A DNA stretch of 64,000 nt from Cupriavidus pauculus (GTDB taxonomy: Bacteria; Pseudomonadota; Gammaproteobacteria; Burkholderiales; Burkholderiaceae). Shown piece after piece: positions 8,260 to 17,050 of this stretch. The position numbers were made by a program, and so were the translations under genes. The notes beneath the pieces are model-generated. The model saw nothing but the letters and a program-made list of their open reading frames with translations, was not told the DNA's origin and did not search any database. Numbering within the stretch: the first letter of the stretch is position 1; the number at the start of each line of letters is the position of its first letter. The stretch lies in NCBI RefSeq assembly GCF_022179805.1, contig NZ_BPUO01000003.1, positions 434,001-498,000 of the forward strand, in the 5' to 3' direction.

Positions 8260-10818
8260 TTACTCCCCGGCGGCCGCGAGTTGCGGCATGGCGTCCATGG
8301 CGGCCATCGCGTGCATCGCGGACGCGGCCGGCTCGGAAGCGGTTTCCATCGTCGCGGGTGCCAGCGGCATGCCACGGCCCGGATAGTTTTCCAGCACGTC
8401 GAGCAGCGCCAGCAGACGGCCGATGCCCTCGTTGAGCACGGCGCCAGCCACGGGCGCGTTCACGCGTGCCGAGGCACGGCCGGCCAGGCGCGACAGGAAG
8501 GCCGGCGCGGTCGGCGTGGGCGTGTGTTGCAGGCGCAGCGCGGTCAAGCCCAGTTGCTGCGACACCATGGCGGTGCAATCCGACGCGTCGGCATCGCCGG
8601 CCTGGGCGAAATGCTCCATCGCGTGGCGCAGCGTGCGGAACTGTTCCTCGGCCGCCAGCGTCCACTGCGACCAGCGGACCACCTGTGCGGCGTCATCGGC
8701 CAGTGCCGGATCGCACAGCATGTATTCCACCGACAGCGTGTCGCCGGTTTCGTGATCGATCATGCGCGACACCACCAGGCACGCTTCGATGCCGGCTTCG
8801 GCGGCGTTGCCACGGCCACGCGCGGCGGTACGCACCTGGCCTTCGGGAATGCGGACCAGGCAATGCGCGAGCCAGTGTGCGGCGGCGCGGTCGCGGCAGG
8901 TCACGTCGCCCACCGCGTGGAACGTCAGCGTGTCGGCTACGGCATCGAGCTTGTTGGCCAGGCCGTCGGCGATCACACGCGTGGTCTTGCGGGTGCCGGC
9001 GATCCAGCGCTCGCCCTGCTGTTGCCAGCGGGCCAGCGTGGCCGTGGTCGGCAGCGAGCTGTTCAGGTTGACTACGGTGCGGGCCGCGGCCAGTGTGGTG
9101 CGTACCGTGGCGGCTTCGGCGTCGGCCTCGGCTTCAGCCAGTGACTGGCGCGCACGGCCGGCCGTGACCACCGTGCTGGCCAGCGGCATGCCGTCGCGGT
9201 CGGCCAGCCACAGCGTGTGCTGCATCATCTGCGGCGCACGGCGGCCCTGCACGGTCTGCGCCACGTTCTGCGTGACGGCCAGTACGTAGCGGTCGCAGGC
9301 GCGGCTGGCGTCGCGGCACAGGGCCAGGCGAACCTGCTGCACCACCGGGCGCAGCGCCGAGACACCGGCAGCGCGGTGCTGCCAGAGCTGGCGCGCCACA
9401 TCGAAGCCATACTGGGCGGCGTTCAGTTCTTCCACGCACAGACCCACGGCGTTGGCGCTATCGGTCAGCGAGCGCAGCATGTCGTCCGCACCGCTGCGTT
9501 CGGCCTGGCGCGGTGCGGCGGCCTCGGCCGTACTGGCCTGGCGGCGCGCCACGTCGGCGTCATTGAACAGCGAACCACGGCGCGGCGTCAGGAACGCGCG
9601 CTCCACCAGGGCGCTGGCCTGCGCCAGTTCCAGGTGTTCGGGAACGCGCTGACCGGTGGATGCATAGAACACCGGCAGGCGGTGGCGGATCACCACGTCG
9701 AGCACCGAACCCAGGTGGGTGGCTTCGTCGAGCTTGCTGATGATGCAGCCGTCAATTCCACCCGCAGCGCCGGCGGCGTCGTTGCGATAGGCGTGCACCA
9801 CTTCATTGAGCGTATCGCCGTGCGCGGCGCCGTTGAGCACCAGCACGCGCTGCATCGGGGCCTGCACGCCGGCCAGCATCGAAATCTGGTCGGACAGGCT
9901 GCGGTCGCGCTGGCTCATGCCCACCGTGTCGATGATCACGAGGTGCTTGTCCTTCATGGCCGACAGCGCAAAGCGCAGGTCGGCGGCGTCCTTCACCGCG
10001 TGCACGGGCACGCCGAGAATGTCGCCATAGATGCGCAGTTGTTCATGCGCACCGATCCGGAAACGGTCGGTCGTCAGCAACGCCAAGCTTTGCGGGCCAT
10101 TGCGCAGCACGAAGCGTGCGGCCAGCTTGGCCGTGGTGGTGGTCTTGCCCACACCGGTCGGGCCGATCAGGGCCAGGACGCCACCCTGGGCGAACAGCGT
10201 GTCCTCATCGGCCAGCACCGGCACCTTCTGGGCCAGCTCCTGGCGGATCCAGGCCATGGCGGCCGGACGGTCGGTGCCGACAGGCAGGCGCGCCAGCAGC
10301 GTGCGCGACAACTGGCCCGAGAAGCCCGCGTTGACCATCCACTCGAACAGCGATTCACGCAGCGGGTCGCCAGCGGCCACACCGTTGGCGCCGTTGGACA
10401 GGCCCGCGAACTGGCGCTCCAGCATCGAGCGCATCGACGCCAGCTCGCCGCGCAGGTCGCCCAGTCCGGCCTCGCCTTGCGGTGCGTGCATGGCAGGCAT
10501 TGCCGGCATCATGGGCGTGGTCGGCATGGCGGCGATCGAGGCGTAGGCATCGGAGGCCACCGACGTGGCAGGCATGGCCGGATACAGGTCGTGCAGCGAC
10601 TGCAGCATCGGCATCGGTGCCGACAGCGGCATGGCGGGCGTCTCGTACAGTTGCGCGCCGGCGCTCACGGCGCCCAGGTCGGTGTCGCGCATCGCCACGA
10701 TTTCCACGCCGCCTTCGATGCTGCGGTTCGAGAGCACCACGGCGTCGGGGCCCATGGCCTCACGCACCTTGCGCATCGCTTCGCGGCCGTTGGCCGCTAC
10801 AAACTTTGCCACGCTCAT
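8260..10818 (-). CDS. flhF: Flagellar biosynthesis GTPase FlhF with long C-terminal extension
   Basis: The 852-aa protein begins with a typical FlhF start (MSVAKFVAANGREAMRKVRE). Next come a Met/Pro/Ala-rich linker at about 55-115, an N domain, and the SRP-type GTPase: P-loop GPTGVGKTTTTAKLAARF at about 219-236, DTVGMSQRD at about 297, and SKLDEA at about 361. FlhF places the flagellum by recruiting early basal-body parts. The GTPase ends near residue 430, where FlhF proteins of gamma-proteobacteria stop. About 420 further residues follow, with no motif I recognise; they are Ala-rich with several Cys and His. It lies 10 nt after flhA. The assignment is firm; the role of the extension is unknown. 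Confidence 0.93.
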   Translation of the reverse strand: MSVAKFVAANGREAMRKVREAMGPDAVVLSNRSIEGGVEIVAMRDTDLGAVSAGAQLYETPAMPLSAPMPMLQSLHDLYPAMPATSVASDAYASIAAMPTTPMMPAMPAMHAPQGEAGLGDLRGELASMRSMLERQFAGLSNGANGVAAGDPLRESLFEWMVNAGFSGQLSRTLLARLPVGTDRPAAMAWIRQELAQKVPVLADEDTLFAQGGVLALIGPTGVGKTTTTAKLAARFVLRNGPQSLALLTTDRFRIGAHEQLRIYGDILGVPVHAVKDAADLRFALSAMKDKHLVIIDTVGMSQRDRSLSDQISMLAGVQAPMQRVLVLNGAAHGDTLNEVVHAYRNDAAGAAGGIDGCIISKLDEATHLGSVLDVVIRHRLPVFYASTGQRVPEHLELAQASALVERAFLTPRRGSLFNDADVARRQASTAEAAAPRQAERSGADDMLRSLTDSANAVGLCVEELNAAQYGFDVARQLWQHRAAGVSALRPVVQQVRLALCRDASRACDRYVLAVTQNVAQTVQGRRAPQMMQHTLWLADRDGMPLASTVVTAGRARQSLAEAEADAEAATVRTTLAAARTVVNLNSSLPTTATLARWQQQGERWIAGTRKTTRVIADGLANKLDAVADTLTFHAVGDVTCRDRAAAHWLAHCLVRIPEGQVRTAARGRGNAAEAGIEACLVVSRMIDHETGDTLSVEYMLCDPALADDAAQVVRWSQWTLAAEEQFRTLRHAMEHFAQAGDADASDCTAMVSQQLGLTALRLQHTPTPTAPAFLSRLAGRASARVNAPVAGAVLNEGIGRLLALLDVLENYPGRGMPLAPATMETASEPAASAMHAMAAMDAMPQLAAAGE

Positions 10819-10828
10819 TGTTCAGTCC

Positions 10829-12916
10829 TCAGGCTGCGCCGCCGATCATGGCGGTGATGCGAATATTGCGGTTGTCCGGTACTTCAGCGTGCGACAGCAC
10901 CTTCAGTTGCGGCAGCGTGCGGCGCAGGAAGCGCGCCATCAGCGGCCGCAGCGGCGGCGGCACCAGCAGCACCGGGTCCAGGCCCATCTGCTCCTGGCGC
11001 ATCACGGCGCCCTGCGCCTGCTGCAGCAGCGCATCGGCCAGGCCCGGCTCGATACCGCCGCCGTTGGCCAGCGCCTGCGTCAGCACGCGCTCCAGGCCGG
11101 CGTCCAGGCCAATCACCTGCATGTCTGCGTTGTTCGGGAACAGCTGCTGCGTGATGGCGCGGCCCAGTGCCACGCGCACCAGCGTGGTCAGCTCGGCCGG
11201 ATCGTTGATCTTCGGCGCGTTGTCGGCCACCACGTCCAGCACCGTGCGCATGTCGCGAATCGCCACGCCTTCGTCCAGCAGGTTCTGCAGCAGCTTCTGC
11301 AGGCCGGTCAGCGAGATCGTCTTCGGCACCAGGTCCTCGGTCAGCTTCGGGGCTTCCTTGGCGATGCGGTCCAGCAGCGCCTGCACTTCCTGGCGGCCCA
11401 GCAGTTCCGATGCGTGCATCTGGATCAGGTGGTTCAGGTGCGTGGCCACCACGGTGCTGGCATCCACCACCGTGTAGCCGTAGGCCTGGGCCTGTTCCTT
11501 GAGCGCGGCGTCGATCCACACGGCGGCCAGGCCGAAGGCCGGATCGCGCGTGGCCGCGCCGGGCAGCGTGCCCGTGACCTGGCCCGGGTTGATGGCCATC
11601 CACTGGCCCGGGTTGGCTTCGCCGCTGCCGACTTCCACGCCCTTGAGCGTGATGCGGTATGCGTTGGGCTTCAGTTCCAGGTTGTCGCGGATATGCACCA
11701 CGGGCACCAGGAATCCGATGTCCTGGGCGATCTTCTTGCGGATGCTTTTGATGCGGCCCAGCAGTTCGCCGTTCTGCGCGCGGTCCACCAGCGTAATCAG
11801 GCGGTAGCCCACTTCCATGCCCAGCGGGTCCACCATCGTGACGTCTTCCCACGTGGCTTCAGCCACTTCGGCCTGCACGGCCGGCGAGCGTTCTTCGGCG
11901 GCCTTGGTCTCGCTGGCGGTGGCTGCGCGGCGCATGCGGTAGCGGCCGAACCAGGCCAGCGCGCCGGCCAGTACCAGGAAGGCGAAGTGCGGCATGCCCG
12001 GGATCAGGCCCATCGTGCCGATGATGCCGGCCGTGATGAACATCACGCGCGGGTCCGAGAAGAGCTGGCCGGTCAGCTGCTGGCCAACGTCCTGCTCGTT
12101 CGACACGCGCGACACGATCACACCGGCCGCCGTGGAGATCACCAGCGCCGGGATCTGGGCCACCAGGCCGTCACCGATCGTCAGCAGCGTGTAGTTGTGT
12201 ACGGCGGTGCCGAAGTCCAGGTCATGCTGCACCATGCCCACCACCATGCCTGCGGCGACGTTGATGAACATGATCAGCAGGCCGGCGATGGCGTCGCCGC
12301 GCACGAACTTCGACGCACCGTCCATCGCACCGTAGAAGTCGGACTCCTGCGACACCTCGGCGCGGCGCTTGCGGGCGCCGTCTTCGTTGATCAGGCCGGC
12401 GTTCAGGTCGGCATCGATGGCCATCTGCTTGCCGGGCATTGCGTCCAGCATGAAGCGCGCGCCAACTTCGGCGATACGGCCCGCACCCTTGGTGATCACC
12501 ATGAAGTTAATCACGACCAGGATCGCGAACACCACGATACCCACCGCGAAGTTGCCGCCCACCAGGAAGTGGCCGAACGCCTCGATCACCTTGCCCGCCG
12601 CGTCGGGGCCGGTATGGCCTTCGAGCAGCACCACACGGGTGGATGCCACGTTCAGCGACAGGCGCAGCAGCGTGGAGAACAGCAGCACGGCCGGGAACGC
12701 GGCAAAGTCCAGCGGGCGCTGGGTGTACATGCCCACCAGCAGCACCATGATGGACAGCGCGATGTTGAACGTGAACAGCAGGTCCAGGATGAACGCCGGC
12801 AGCGGCAGGATCATCATGCCGAGGATCATGACGATCAGCAGCGGGCCAGCCAGCGCCTTCATCTGGGCGCCACCCCGCAATGCGGGCATGTTGAATAGGT
12901 TGGTCAGGGCGTTCAT
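10829..12916 (-). CDS. flhA: Flagellar type III export gate protein FlhA
   Basis: The 695-aa protein has the N-terminal membrane half with several helices (LLIVMILGMMILPLPAFILD and others), the FHIPEP-family signature region around LLRLSLNVASTRVVLLEGH, and a large cytosolic domain ending about residue 690. It forms the nonameric export gate that couples proton flow to export of flagellar parts. Its start codon overlaps the flhB stop (4 nt, ATGA), and flhF follows after 10 nt. Full family length, no oddities seen. Confidence 0.96.
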   Translation of the reverse strand: MNALTNLFNMPALRGGAQMKALAGPLLIVMILGMMILPLPAFILDLLFTFNIALSIMVLLVGMYTQRPLDFAAFPAVLLFSTLLRLSLNVASTRVVLLEGHTGPDAAGKVIEAFGHFLVGGNFAVGIVVFAILVVINFMVITKGAGRIAEVGARFMLDAMPGKQMAIDADLNAGLINEDGARKRRAEVSQESDFYGAMDGASKFVRGDAIAGLLIMFINVAAGMVVGMVQHDLDFGTAVHNYTLLTIGDGLVAQIPALVISTAAGVIVSRVSNEQDVGQQLTGQLFSDPRVMFITAGIIGTMGLIPGMPHFAFLVLAGALAWFGRYRMRRAATASETKAAEERSPAVQAEVAEATWEDVTMVDPLGMEVGYRLITLVDRAQNGELLGRIKSIRKKIAQDIGFLVPVVHIRDNLELKPNAYRITLKGVEVGSGEANPGQWMAINPGQVTGTLPGAATRDPAFGLAAVWIDAALKEQAQAYGYTVVDASTVVATHLNHLIQMHASELLGRQEVQALLDRIAKEAPKLTEDLVPKTISLTGLQKLLQNLLDEGVAIRDMRTVLDVVADNAPKINDPAELTTLVRVALGRAITQQLFPNNADMQVIGLDAGLERVLTQALANGGGIEPGLADALLQQAQGAVMRQEQMGLDPVLLVPPPLRPLMARFLRRTLPQLKVLSHAEVPDNRNIRITAMIGGAA

Positions 12917-14058
12917 GCGCGGCTTTCCGGTACGGCAAGATCATCCGGCACCAGCAGTTCGGTCGGCGAATCGGGCTGCGGACCGTAGCTGTAGTGCCAG
13001 TTCTTCAATTGATAAACCCAGGCCAGGATCTCGGCCACGGCGGTATACAGTCCCGCCGGGATCTCGTGTCCCAGTTCCACGTGACGGTGCAGCGCCCGCG
13101 CCAGCGGCGGGGCGGACAACACCGGCACGCGATGTTCTTGTGCCAGTTCGCGGATGCGAGCGGCCACGTCATCGGCGCCCTTGGCCACCACGCGCGGCGC
13201 ATTCCAGCGCGCACCTTCGTCGTAGCGCAGTGCCACGGCAAAGTGGGTGGGGTTGGTCACCACCACGTCTGCCTTGGGCACTTCGGACATCATGCGGCGC
13301 CGCGCGATGGCCCGCTGCTGCTGGCGGATACGGGCCTTGATGTGCGGATCGCCATCGGTTTCCTTCATCTCCTGCTTGACCTCTTCCTTGGTCATGCGGA
13401 GCTTCTTGTAGAACGTGTACAGCTGCCACGGCGCGTCGATGGCCGCCACCAGCAGCAGCGACCCGGCCACCATGCCGCACACGTACAGGACCATGTCCAT
13501 CATGTGCAGCAGGGCCTCGTGAACCGGCGCGTTCATCAGCGCGATGGCCTCGGGCAATTCGCGCCAGACCATCCAGGCGCCCACGCCGCCCACCAGCAGC
13601 GACTTGGCGATGGCCTTGATCAGCTCCACCACCGAGTGCGACGAGAACATGCGGCCCAGACCCTGCACCGGCGACAGCCGCGAGAAATCGGGCGAGAACC
13701 CCTTGGTCGAGAAATTCCAGCCGCCCAGTGCCAGCGGCGCCACCAGCGCCGCCACGCCGAACATCAGCAGCAGCGGGGCAAACGCCAGCAGGCTGTCCCA
13801 GATGGCCATGCCGAACTGCGACAACATGCGATTGGTATCGAAGGCCGTAGCCCGCTCGAACGACAGCGACGTCTGCATGACCGCGTTCAGCTTGCGACCC
13901 AGCGCGCCGCCCATGAACCACAGGCCGAACACGCCCGTCATGAGCATCACGAACGTGCCAAGCTCGCGCGAACGCACCACCTGCCCCTCCTCGCGCGCCT
14001 TTTCAACGCGTCGGGGTGAGGCGGGTTCGGTTTTCTCGAGATCGCTTTCCTCGGACAT
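12913..14058 (-). CDS. flhB: Flagellar export switch protein FlhB
   Basis: The 381-aa protein opens with the FlhB signature SDLEKTEPASPRRVEKAREE and has four membrane helices up to about residue 210. The autocleavage motif NPTH falls at residues 269-272, where the Salmonella motif also lies. Cleavage switches export from hook to filament substrates. A short C-terminal tail follows. It is the first gene of the flhB-A-F-G-fliA-flhE operon, so its promoter must lie in the 363-nt region upstream. Confidence 0.96.
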   Translation of the reverse strand: MSEESDLEKTEPASPRRVEKAREEGQVVRSRELGTFVMLMTGVFGLWFMGGALGRKLNAVMQTSLSFERATAFDTNRMLSQFGMAIWDSLLAFAPLLLMFGVAALVAPLALGGWNFSTKGFSPDFSRLSPVQGLGRMFSSHSVVELIKAIAKSLLVGGVGAWMVWRELPEAIALMNAPVHEALLHMMDMVLYVCGMVAGSLLLVAAIDAPWQLYTFYKKLRMTKEEVKQEMKETDGDPHIKARIRQQQRAIARRRMMSEVPKADVVVTNPTHFAVALRYDEGARWNAPRVVAKGADDVAARIRELAQEHRVPVLSAPPLARALHRHVELGHEIPAGLYTAVAEILAWVYQLKNWHYSYGPQPDSPTELLVPDDLAVPESRA

Positions 14059-14203
14059 GAATGCTCCATTGCAAAGCGCGCGGGCGGCACTTCGTCACCG
14101 AGGATTATCAAATCCCGGGCGTCAGGGCATTGGGAGGAAAAGGCGGGGAAACAGGTGCCTGTTTCAGGAATGAAGGGGGCAGCGGGAATAACGGCCCGGG
14201 GGC

Positions 14204-14229
14204 TGGCGATCTTTAGGGGCGGATCGCCA
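14204..14229. promoter_or_regulatory. Inverted repeat upstream of flhB, possible operator
   Basis: TGGCGATC and GATCGCCA form perfect 8-bp arms around a 10-nt spacer. It lies about 150 nt before the flhB start. The size and spacing suit a dimeric or heteromeric activator such as FlhDC, but the arms do not match the enteric FlhDC box well, so the binding protein is unknown. Confidence 0.4.
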
Positions 14230-14318
14230 AATTGTGCCGATCTGGCCCGGTTCGGCCGCGATCGGACGGCATGATGTCACGTTTGGGGCGTGGATTCCAG
14301 TGGAGCTTGCCATCTGGT

Positions 14319-14361
14319 GGTTGGCTCCCCTCTCCCGCCTTGCGGGAGAGGGGAGCCAACC
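14319..14361. repeat. Palindromic repeat copy 2 (CTCCCCTCTCCC family)
   Basis: A perfect 20-bp stem around the loop CTT; the inner 18 bp are TTGGCTCCCCTCTCCCGC and its complement. The right flank (to about 14378) keeps the family tail with CCAACCAGGGCGGGAGAG. It lies about 60 nt after the SDR stop codon. Confidence 0.85.
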
Positions 14362-14421
14362 AGGGCGGGAGAGAAAGTAAGCAGGGCGAGAGAGAGCAAA
14401 CCAGGAGCAGTCGGGCAAGCT

Positions 14422-15303
14422 TCAGCCCACCACCTCCTCATGATCCGTCGACATCGCCAGTTCCCGCCAGGCAACCAGTTCAGCCTCCACAGCGCGGTGC
14501 TTGGTCTCGATACGCGCCACGGCGTCCGAGCCCAGCGGCAGGCGTACTGGCGGCTTGGGGCTGTCGGCCAGACGCAGGATGGCGCCGGCCAGCTTGCGGG
14601 GATCGCCGGGCTGGGCGTGGTTGGCGCCCTTGGCGAACACGCGCATCTGGCCCACCGTCTCGGCGTAGTCGTCGATGATCGACTTCGTCGAGACCAGCGA
14701 GTTGTCGTTCAGGAAGTCCGTGCGGAAGAAGCCTGGCTCGACGACCGTGACGTGGATGCCCAGCGGCGCCAGTTCCTGCGACATGGCTTCGGTCAGTCCT
14801 TCCACCGCGAACTTCGACGCCCCGTAGACGCCCCAGCCGTAGTACGCCGAGTAGCCGCCCAGCGACGAGATGTTGATCACATGGCCGCTGCGCTGCTTGC
14901 GCATCTGCGGCAACACCGCGCGGGACACCGCCAGCAGGCCAAACACATTGGTGTCGAAGTTAGCCTTTGCTTCGGCTACGGCGGTTTCCTCGACGGCGCC
15001 AAGGATGCCGAAGCCGGCGTTGTTGACGAGCACGTCGATGCGGCCAAACCGCTCCACACCCTGACGCACCGCCTCGACGGCGTCTTCCTCGCGGGTCACG
15101 TCGACCTTCACGGCCAGCAGGTTCGGCTGCTCGCCGAACGCCTCGATGACCTGTTGCGGATTACGTGCCGTGGCGATCACGCGGTCACCGCGCTGCAGTG
15201 CTGCCTTCACGATCAACGTACCGAAACCGCGCGACGCGCCGGTAACAAACCAAACCTTGCCTTGGCGCTCGTTGGATTGATTGGACTTGATGGACTGGGA
15301 CAT
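14422..15303 (-). CDS. Short-chain dehydrogenase/reductase (SDR family)
   Basis: The 293-aa protein is a classical SDR: cofactor motif TGASRGFG near residue 22, NNAG motif (LVNNAGFGILG), catalytic Ser in INISSLGGYSAYYGWG, and YGASK (YxxxK). An extended C-terminal part is typical of the oxidoreductases that act on retinol- or ketone-like substrates; the true substrate is unknown. The ATG at 15303 has AGGAG about 9 nt upstream; an earlier in-frame start at 15369 does not. A strong operator-like repeat lies 100-155 nt upstream, so the gene is probably regulated. Confidence 0.88.
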   Translation of the reverse strand: MSQSIKSNQSNERQGKVWFVTGASRGFGTLIVKAALQRGDRVIATARNPQQVIEAFGEQPNLLAVKVDVTREEDAVEAVRQGVERFGRIDVLVNNAGFGILGAVEETAVAEAKANFDTNVFGLLAVSRAVLPQMRKQRSGHVINISSLGGYSAYYGWGVYGASKFAVEGLTEAMSQELAPLGIHVTVVEPGFFRTDFLNDNSLVSTKSIIDDYAETVGQMRVFAKGANHAQPGDPRKLAGAILRLADSPKPPVRLPLGSDAVARIETKHRAVEAELVAWRELAMSTDHEEVVG

Positions 15304-15403
15304 GACTGACTCCTGGATATTGTCTCGGGTTAGCGTTCCGGAGCCGTTTTGCCTTGTTGGGCTTGGCATCGGCGCCGTTGAGACCCATGGTAGGCAGCCA
15401 GTC

Positions 15404-15457
15404 GTTCACAAACAATGGTGATGTTGATTGATCCAATACCAACCATTGGTTGTGAAT
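15404..15457. promoter_or_regulatory. Operator-like inverted repeat upstream of the SDR gene
   Basis: GTTCACAAACAATGGT (15404-15419) and ACCATTGGTTGTGAAT (15442-15457) are inverted copies matching at 14 of 16 positions. The right arm itself contains the small palindrome CAACCATTGGTTG (15440-15452). Paired half-sites like this are typical of HxlR- or TetR-like repressor sites, but no such regulator gene is adjacent. The downstream target would be the SDR at 15303. Confidence 0.5.
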
Positions 15458-15461
15458 CAAT

Positions 15462-16178
15462 TTATCCCAGCCGATCAGGCTCGATCTCGATGCCCAGTTG
15501 CCCGGCCATCTCCACCACCAGCGCCTGCAGCCGCGCCACCTTTTCTTCCAGTTCGCGATGGCTGATGCGCAGCGCCTCGAACTCGCCCGGCGATGCCGAG
15601 GTCTCGACGCTGCCACGGGCCGCCGGCGCGAAATCCGCCACGCTGACCTCGCCGCACAGCAGGTGCATCCAGCGGTGCTCGCGCTCACCGGGCGCACGCG
15701 GCAGCTTGACCACCAGCGCCGGCGTGCGCTCGACCAGTTCGTCCAGGAACGCCTCGACCGACGAGATATCGGCAAACGCATGCAGGCGCGCGGCGTTCAG
15801 GCGCAATTCGGCGGCCGTCTGCGGGCCGCGCAGCATCAGCGTGGACAGCAGCGCGGCCGACTGGCTGGGCACCGCCAGCACCTTGGCCAGGTTCTGCTCG
15901 AAGCGCGGCACGCGGCTGCTGCTGCCCTCGAACACCAGGCTGACCGACTTCAGGCCGTCGATGGCGGTCAGGATCTCGTCCTCGGTCACGCTCATCACCG
16001 GCGAGCGGGCGGTCTTCTGGTTGCATCCGGACGCCAGCGCGTTGAGCGACAGCGGATAAGTGTCCGGCACCGTGAACTGCTTTTCCAGCAGCACGGCCAC
16101 CACGCGCGCCTCGATCGGCGTGAGCGTGCGCAAGGTGGGACGCGAAGGGGTAGCGGGGGTTTGGTCCATGGATGACAT
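15462..16178 (-). CDS. YceH family protein (DUF480)
   Basis: The 238-aa protein has the full YceH pattern: LTPIEARVVAVLLEKQFTVP, YPLSLNALASGCNQKTARSP, LVFEGSSSRVPRFEQN, then a second winged-helix half with LSTLMLRGPQTAAELRLNA, and a C-terminal coiled segment (FEALRISHRELEEKVARLQA). The family is built of tandem winged helices, and its biochemical role is not known. Two start codons are possible, 16178 and 16169; neither has a strong ribosome site. No predicted membrane or signal segment. Confidence 0.9.
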   Translation of the reverse strand: MSSMDQTPATPSRPTLRTLTPIEARVVAVLLEKQFTVPDTYPLSLNALASGCNQKTARSPVMSVTEDEILTAIDGLKSVSLVFEGSSSRVPRFEQNLAKVLAVPSQSAALLSTLMLRGPQTAAELRLNAARLHAFADISSVEAFLDELVERTPALVVKLPRAPGEREHRWMHLLCGEVSVADFAPAARGSVETSASPGEFEALRISHRELEEKVARLQALVVEMAGQLGIEIEPDRLG

Positions 16179-16390
16179 CGGCGGCTCGGCTGGCTTGGGA
16201 GGCGCCCATTGAAGCGCAACGGCGGTGGCGATGCAACTGCGGCGTCAGCCAATTGTGTCGCAATGTATCGCGCCGACGCGCGGAGACAGTCGAATACCCG
16301 TCGGGGCGCCCCGCGACACAAGGCCGATACGCGTGCGATGGAAGCTGGCGCCATCGCAATGCCTGCACCCCGGCACCCAGGAGGATCATC

Positions 16391-17029
16391 ATGAAGCTGT
16401 ATGCCAACGAGGTTTCGTCGGCCACATCGCGCGTGCGCATCGCGCTGGCCATCAAGGGACTGGCGGTGGACATCCACCCCGTGACGATCTTCGGCGAGGC
16501 CGCCGAGTCACGCCAGCCCGCCTACCGCGCAATCAACCCGCAGGGCCTGGTGCCGGCGCTGGAAACCGATACCGGCGAACTGATCACGCAGTCGCTGGCC
16601 ATCATCGAATACCTGGACGAACGCTTCCGCACGCCGCCGCTGTTGCCTGCCGATCCCGAGGACCGGGCGTTCTCGCGCGCCATCGCGCTATCCATCGCCA
16701 GCGAGATCCACGCGCTGCTGCCGCCGCGCGTGGCGGCGCGACTATCGCTGATTCCGGGTATGGACGCGGACGGCGTCACGTCGTGGGTCCGCCATTGGGT
16801 CGATGTGGGGCTCGGGGCCGTGGAAGATCGCCTGGCCGCGCGCCGCACCGGCACGTATGTGGTGGGCAATACGCCGAGCGTGGGCGATATCTACCTGTTT
16901 CCGCAGGCCATCAGTGCGGCCCGCATGGGATTCGACGTGCCACAGCGCTGGCCGACCATCGCCAGCATCGTCGCGCAACTGCAGGACATTCCGGCATTCG
17001 CCCAGAACGCGCCGGCGCCGCGCACGTAA
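16391..17029 (+). CDS. Glutathione S-transferase, zeta/maleylacetoacetate isomerase-like
   Basis: The 212-aa protein has an N-terminal thioredoxin-like domain and an all-helical C-terminal domain. The zeta-class motif SSCxxRVRI appears as SSATSRVRIAL (residues 9-19), so the conserved Cys is replaced by Ala while the leading Ser pair is kept. NPQGLVPALE and TQSLAIIEYLDE form the glutathione-binding region. Zeta enzymes isomerise maleylacetoacetate in tyrosine breakdown, but no hmgA or fahA lies near, so a different substrate is possible. GGAGG lies about 6 nt before the ATG. Confidence 0.85.
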   Translation: MKLYANEVSSATSRVRIALAIKGLAVDIHPVTIFGEAAESRQPAYRAINPQGLVPALETDTGELITQSLAIIEYLDERFRTPPLLPADPEDRAFSRAIALSIASEIHALLPPRVAARLSLIPGMDADGVTSWVRHWVDVGLGAVEDRLAARRTGTYVVGNTPSVGDIYLFPQAISAARMGFDVPQRWPTIASIVAQLQDIPAFAQNAPAPRT

Positions 17030-17050
17030 CGCGCGCGGCAGCCGCGGCGT

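Larger units (their letters stand above)
14059..14421. promoter_or_regulatory. Gene-free region upstream of flhB
   Basis: These 363 nt lie between the flhB start and the stop of the SDR gene; both are on the minus strand. The region must contain the flhB operon promoter. It also contains an inverted repeat at 14204-14229, palindromic repeat copy 2 at 14319-14361, and a repeat-like purine-rich tail to about 14405. I see no convincing sigma-28 or sigma-54 promoter. Confidence 0.5.

Noticed and set aside
10565..12898. A 777-codon plus-strand open frame opposite flhA
   Set aside because: Antisense shadow of flhA; His/Gln/Arg-rich product without motifs.
17030..17050. GC-rich repeat between the glutathione transferase and hmuV as a terminator
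   Set aside because: Short, with no T-tract and no convincing stem-loop.
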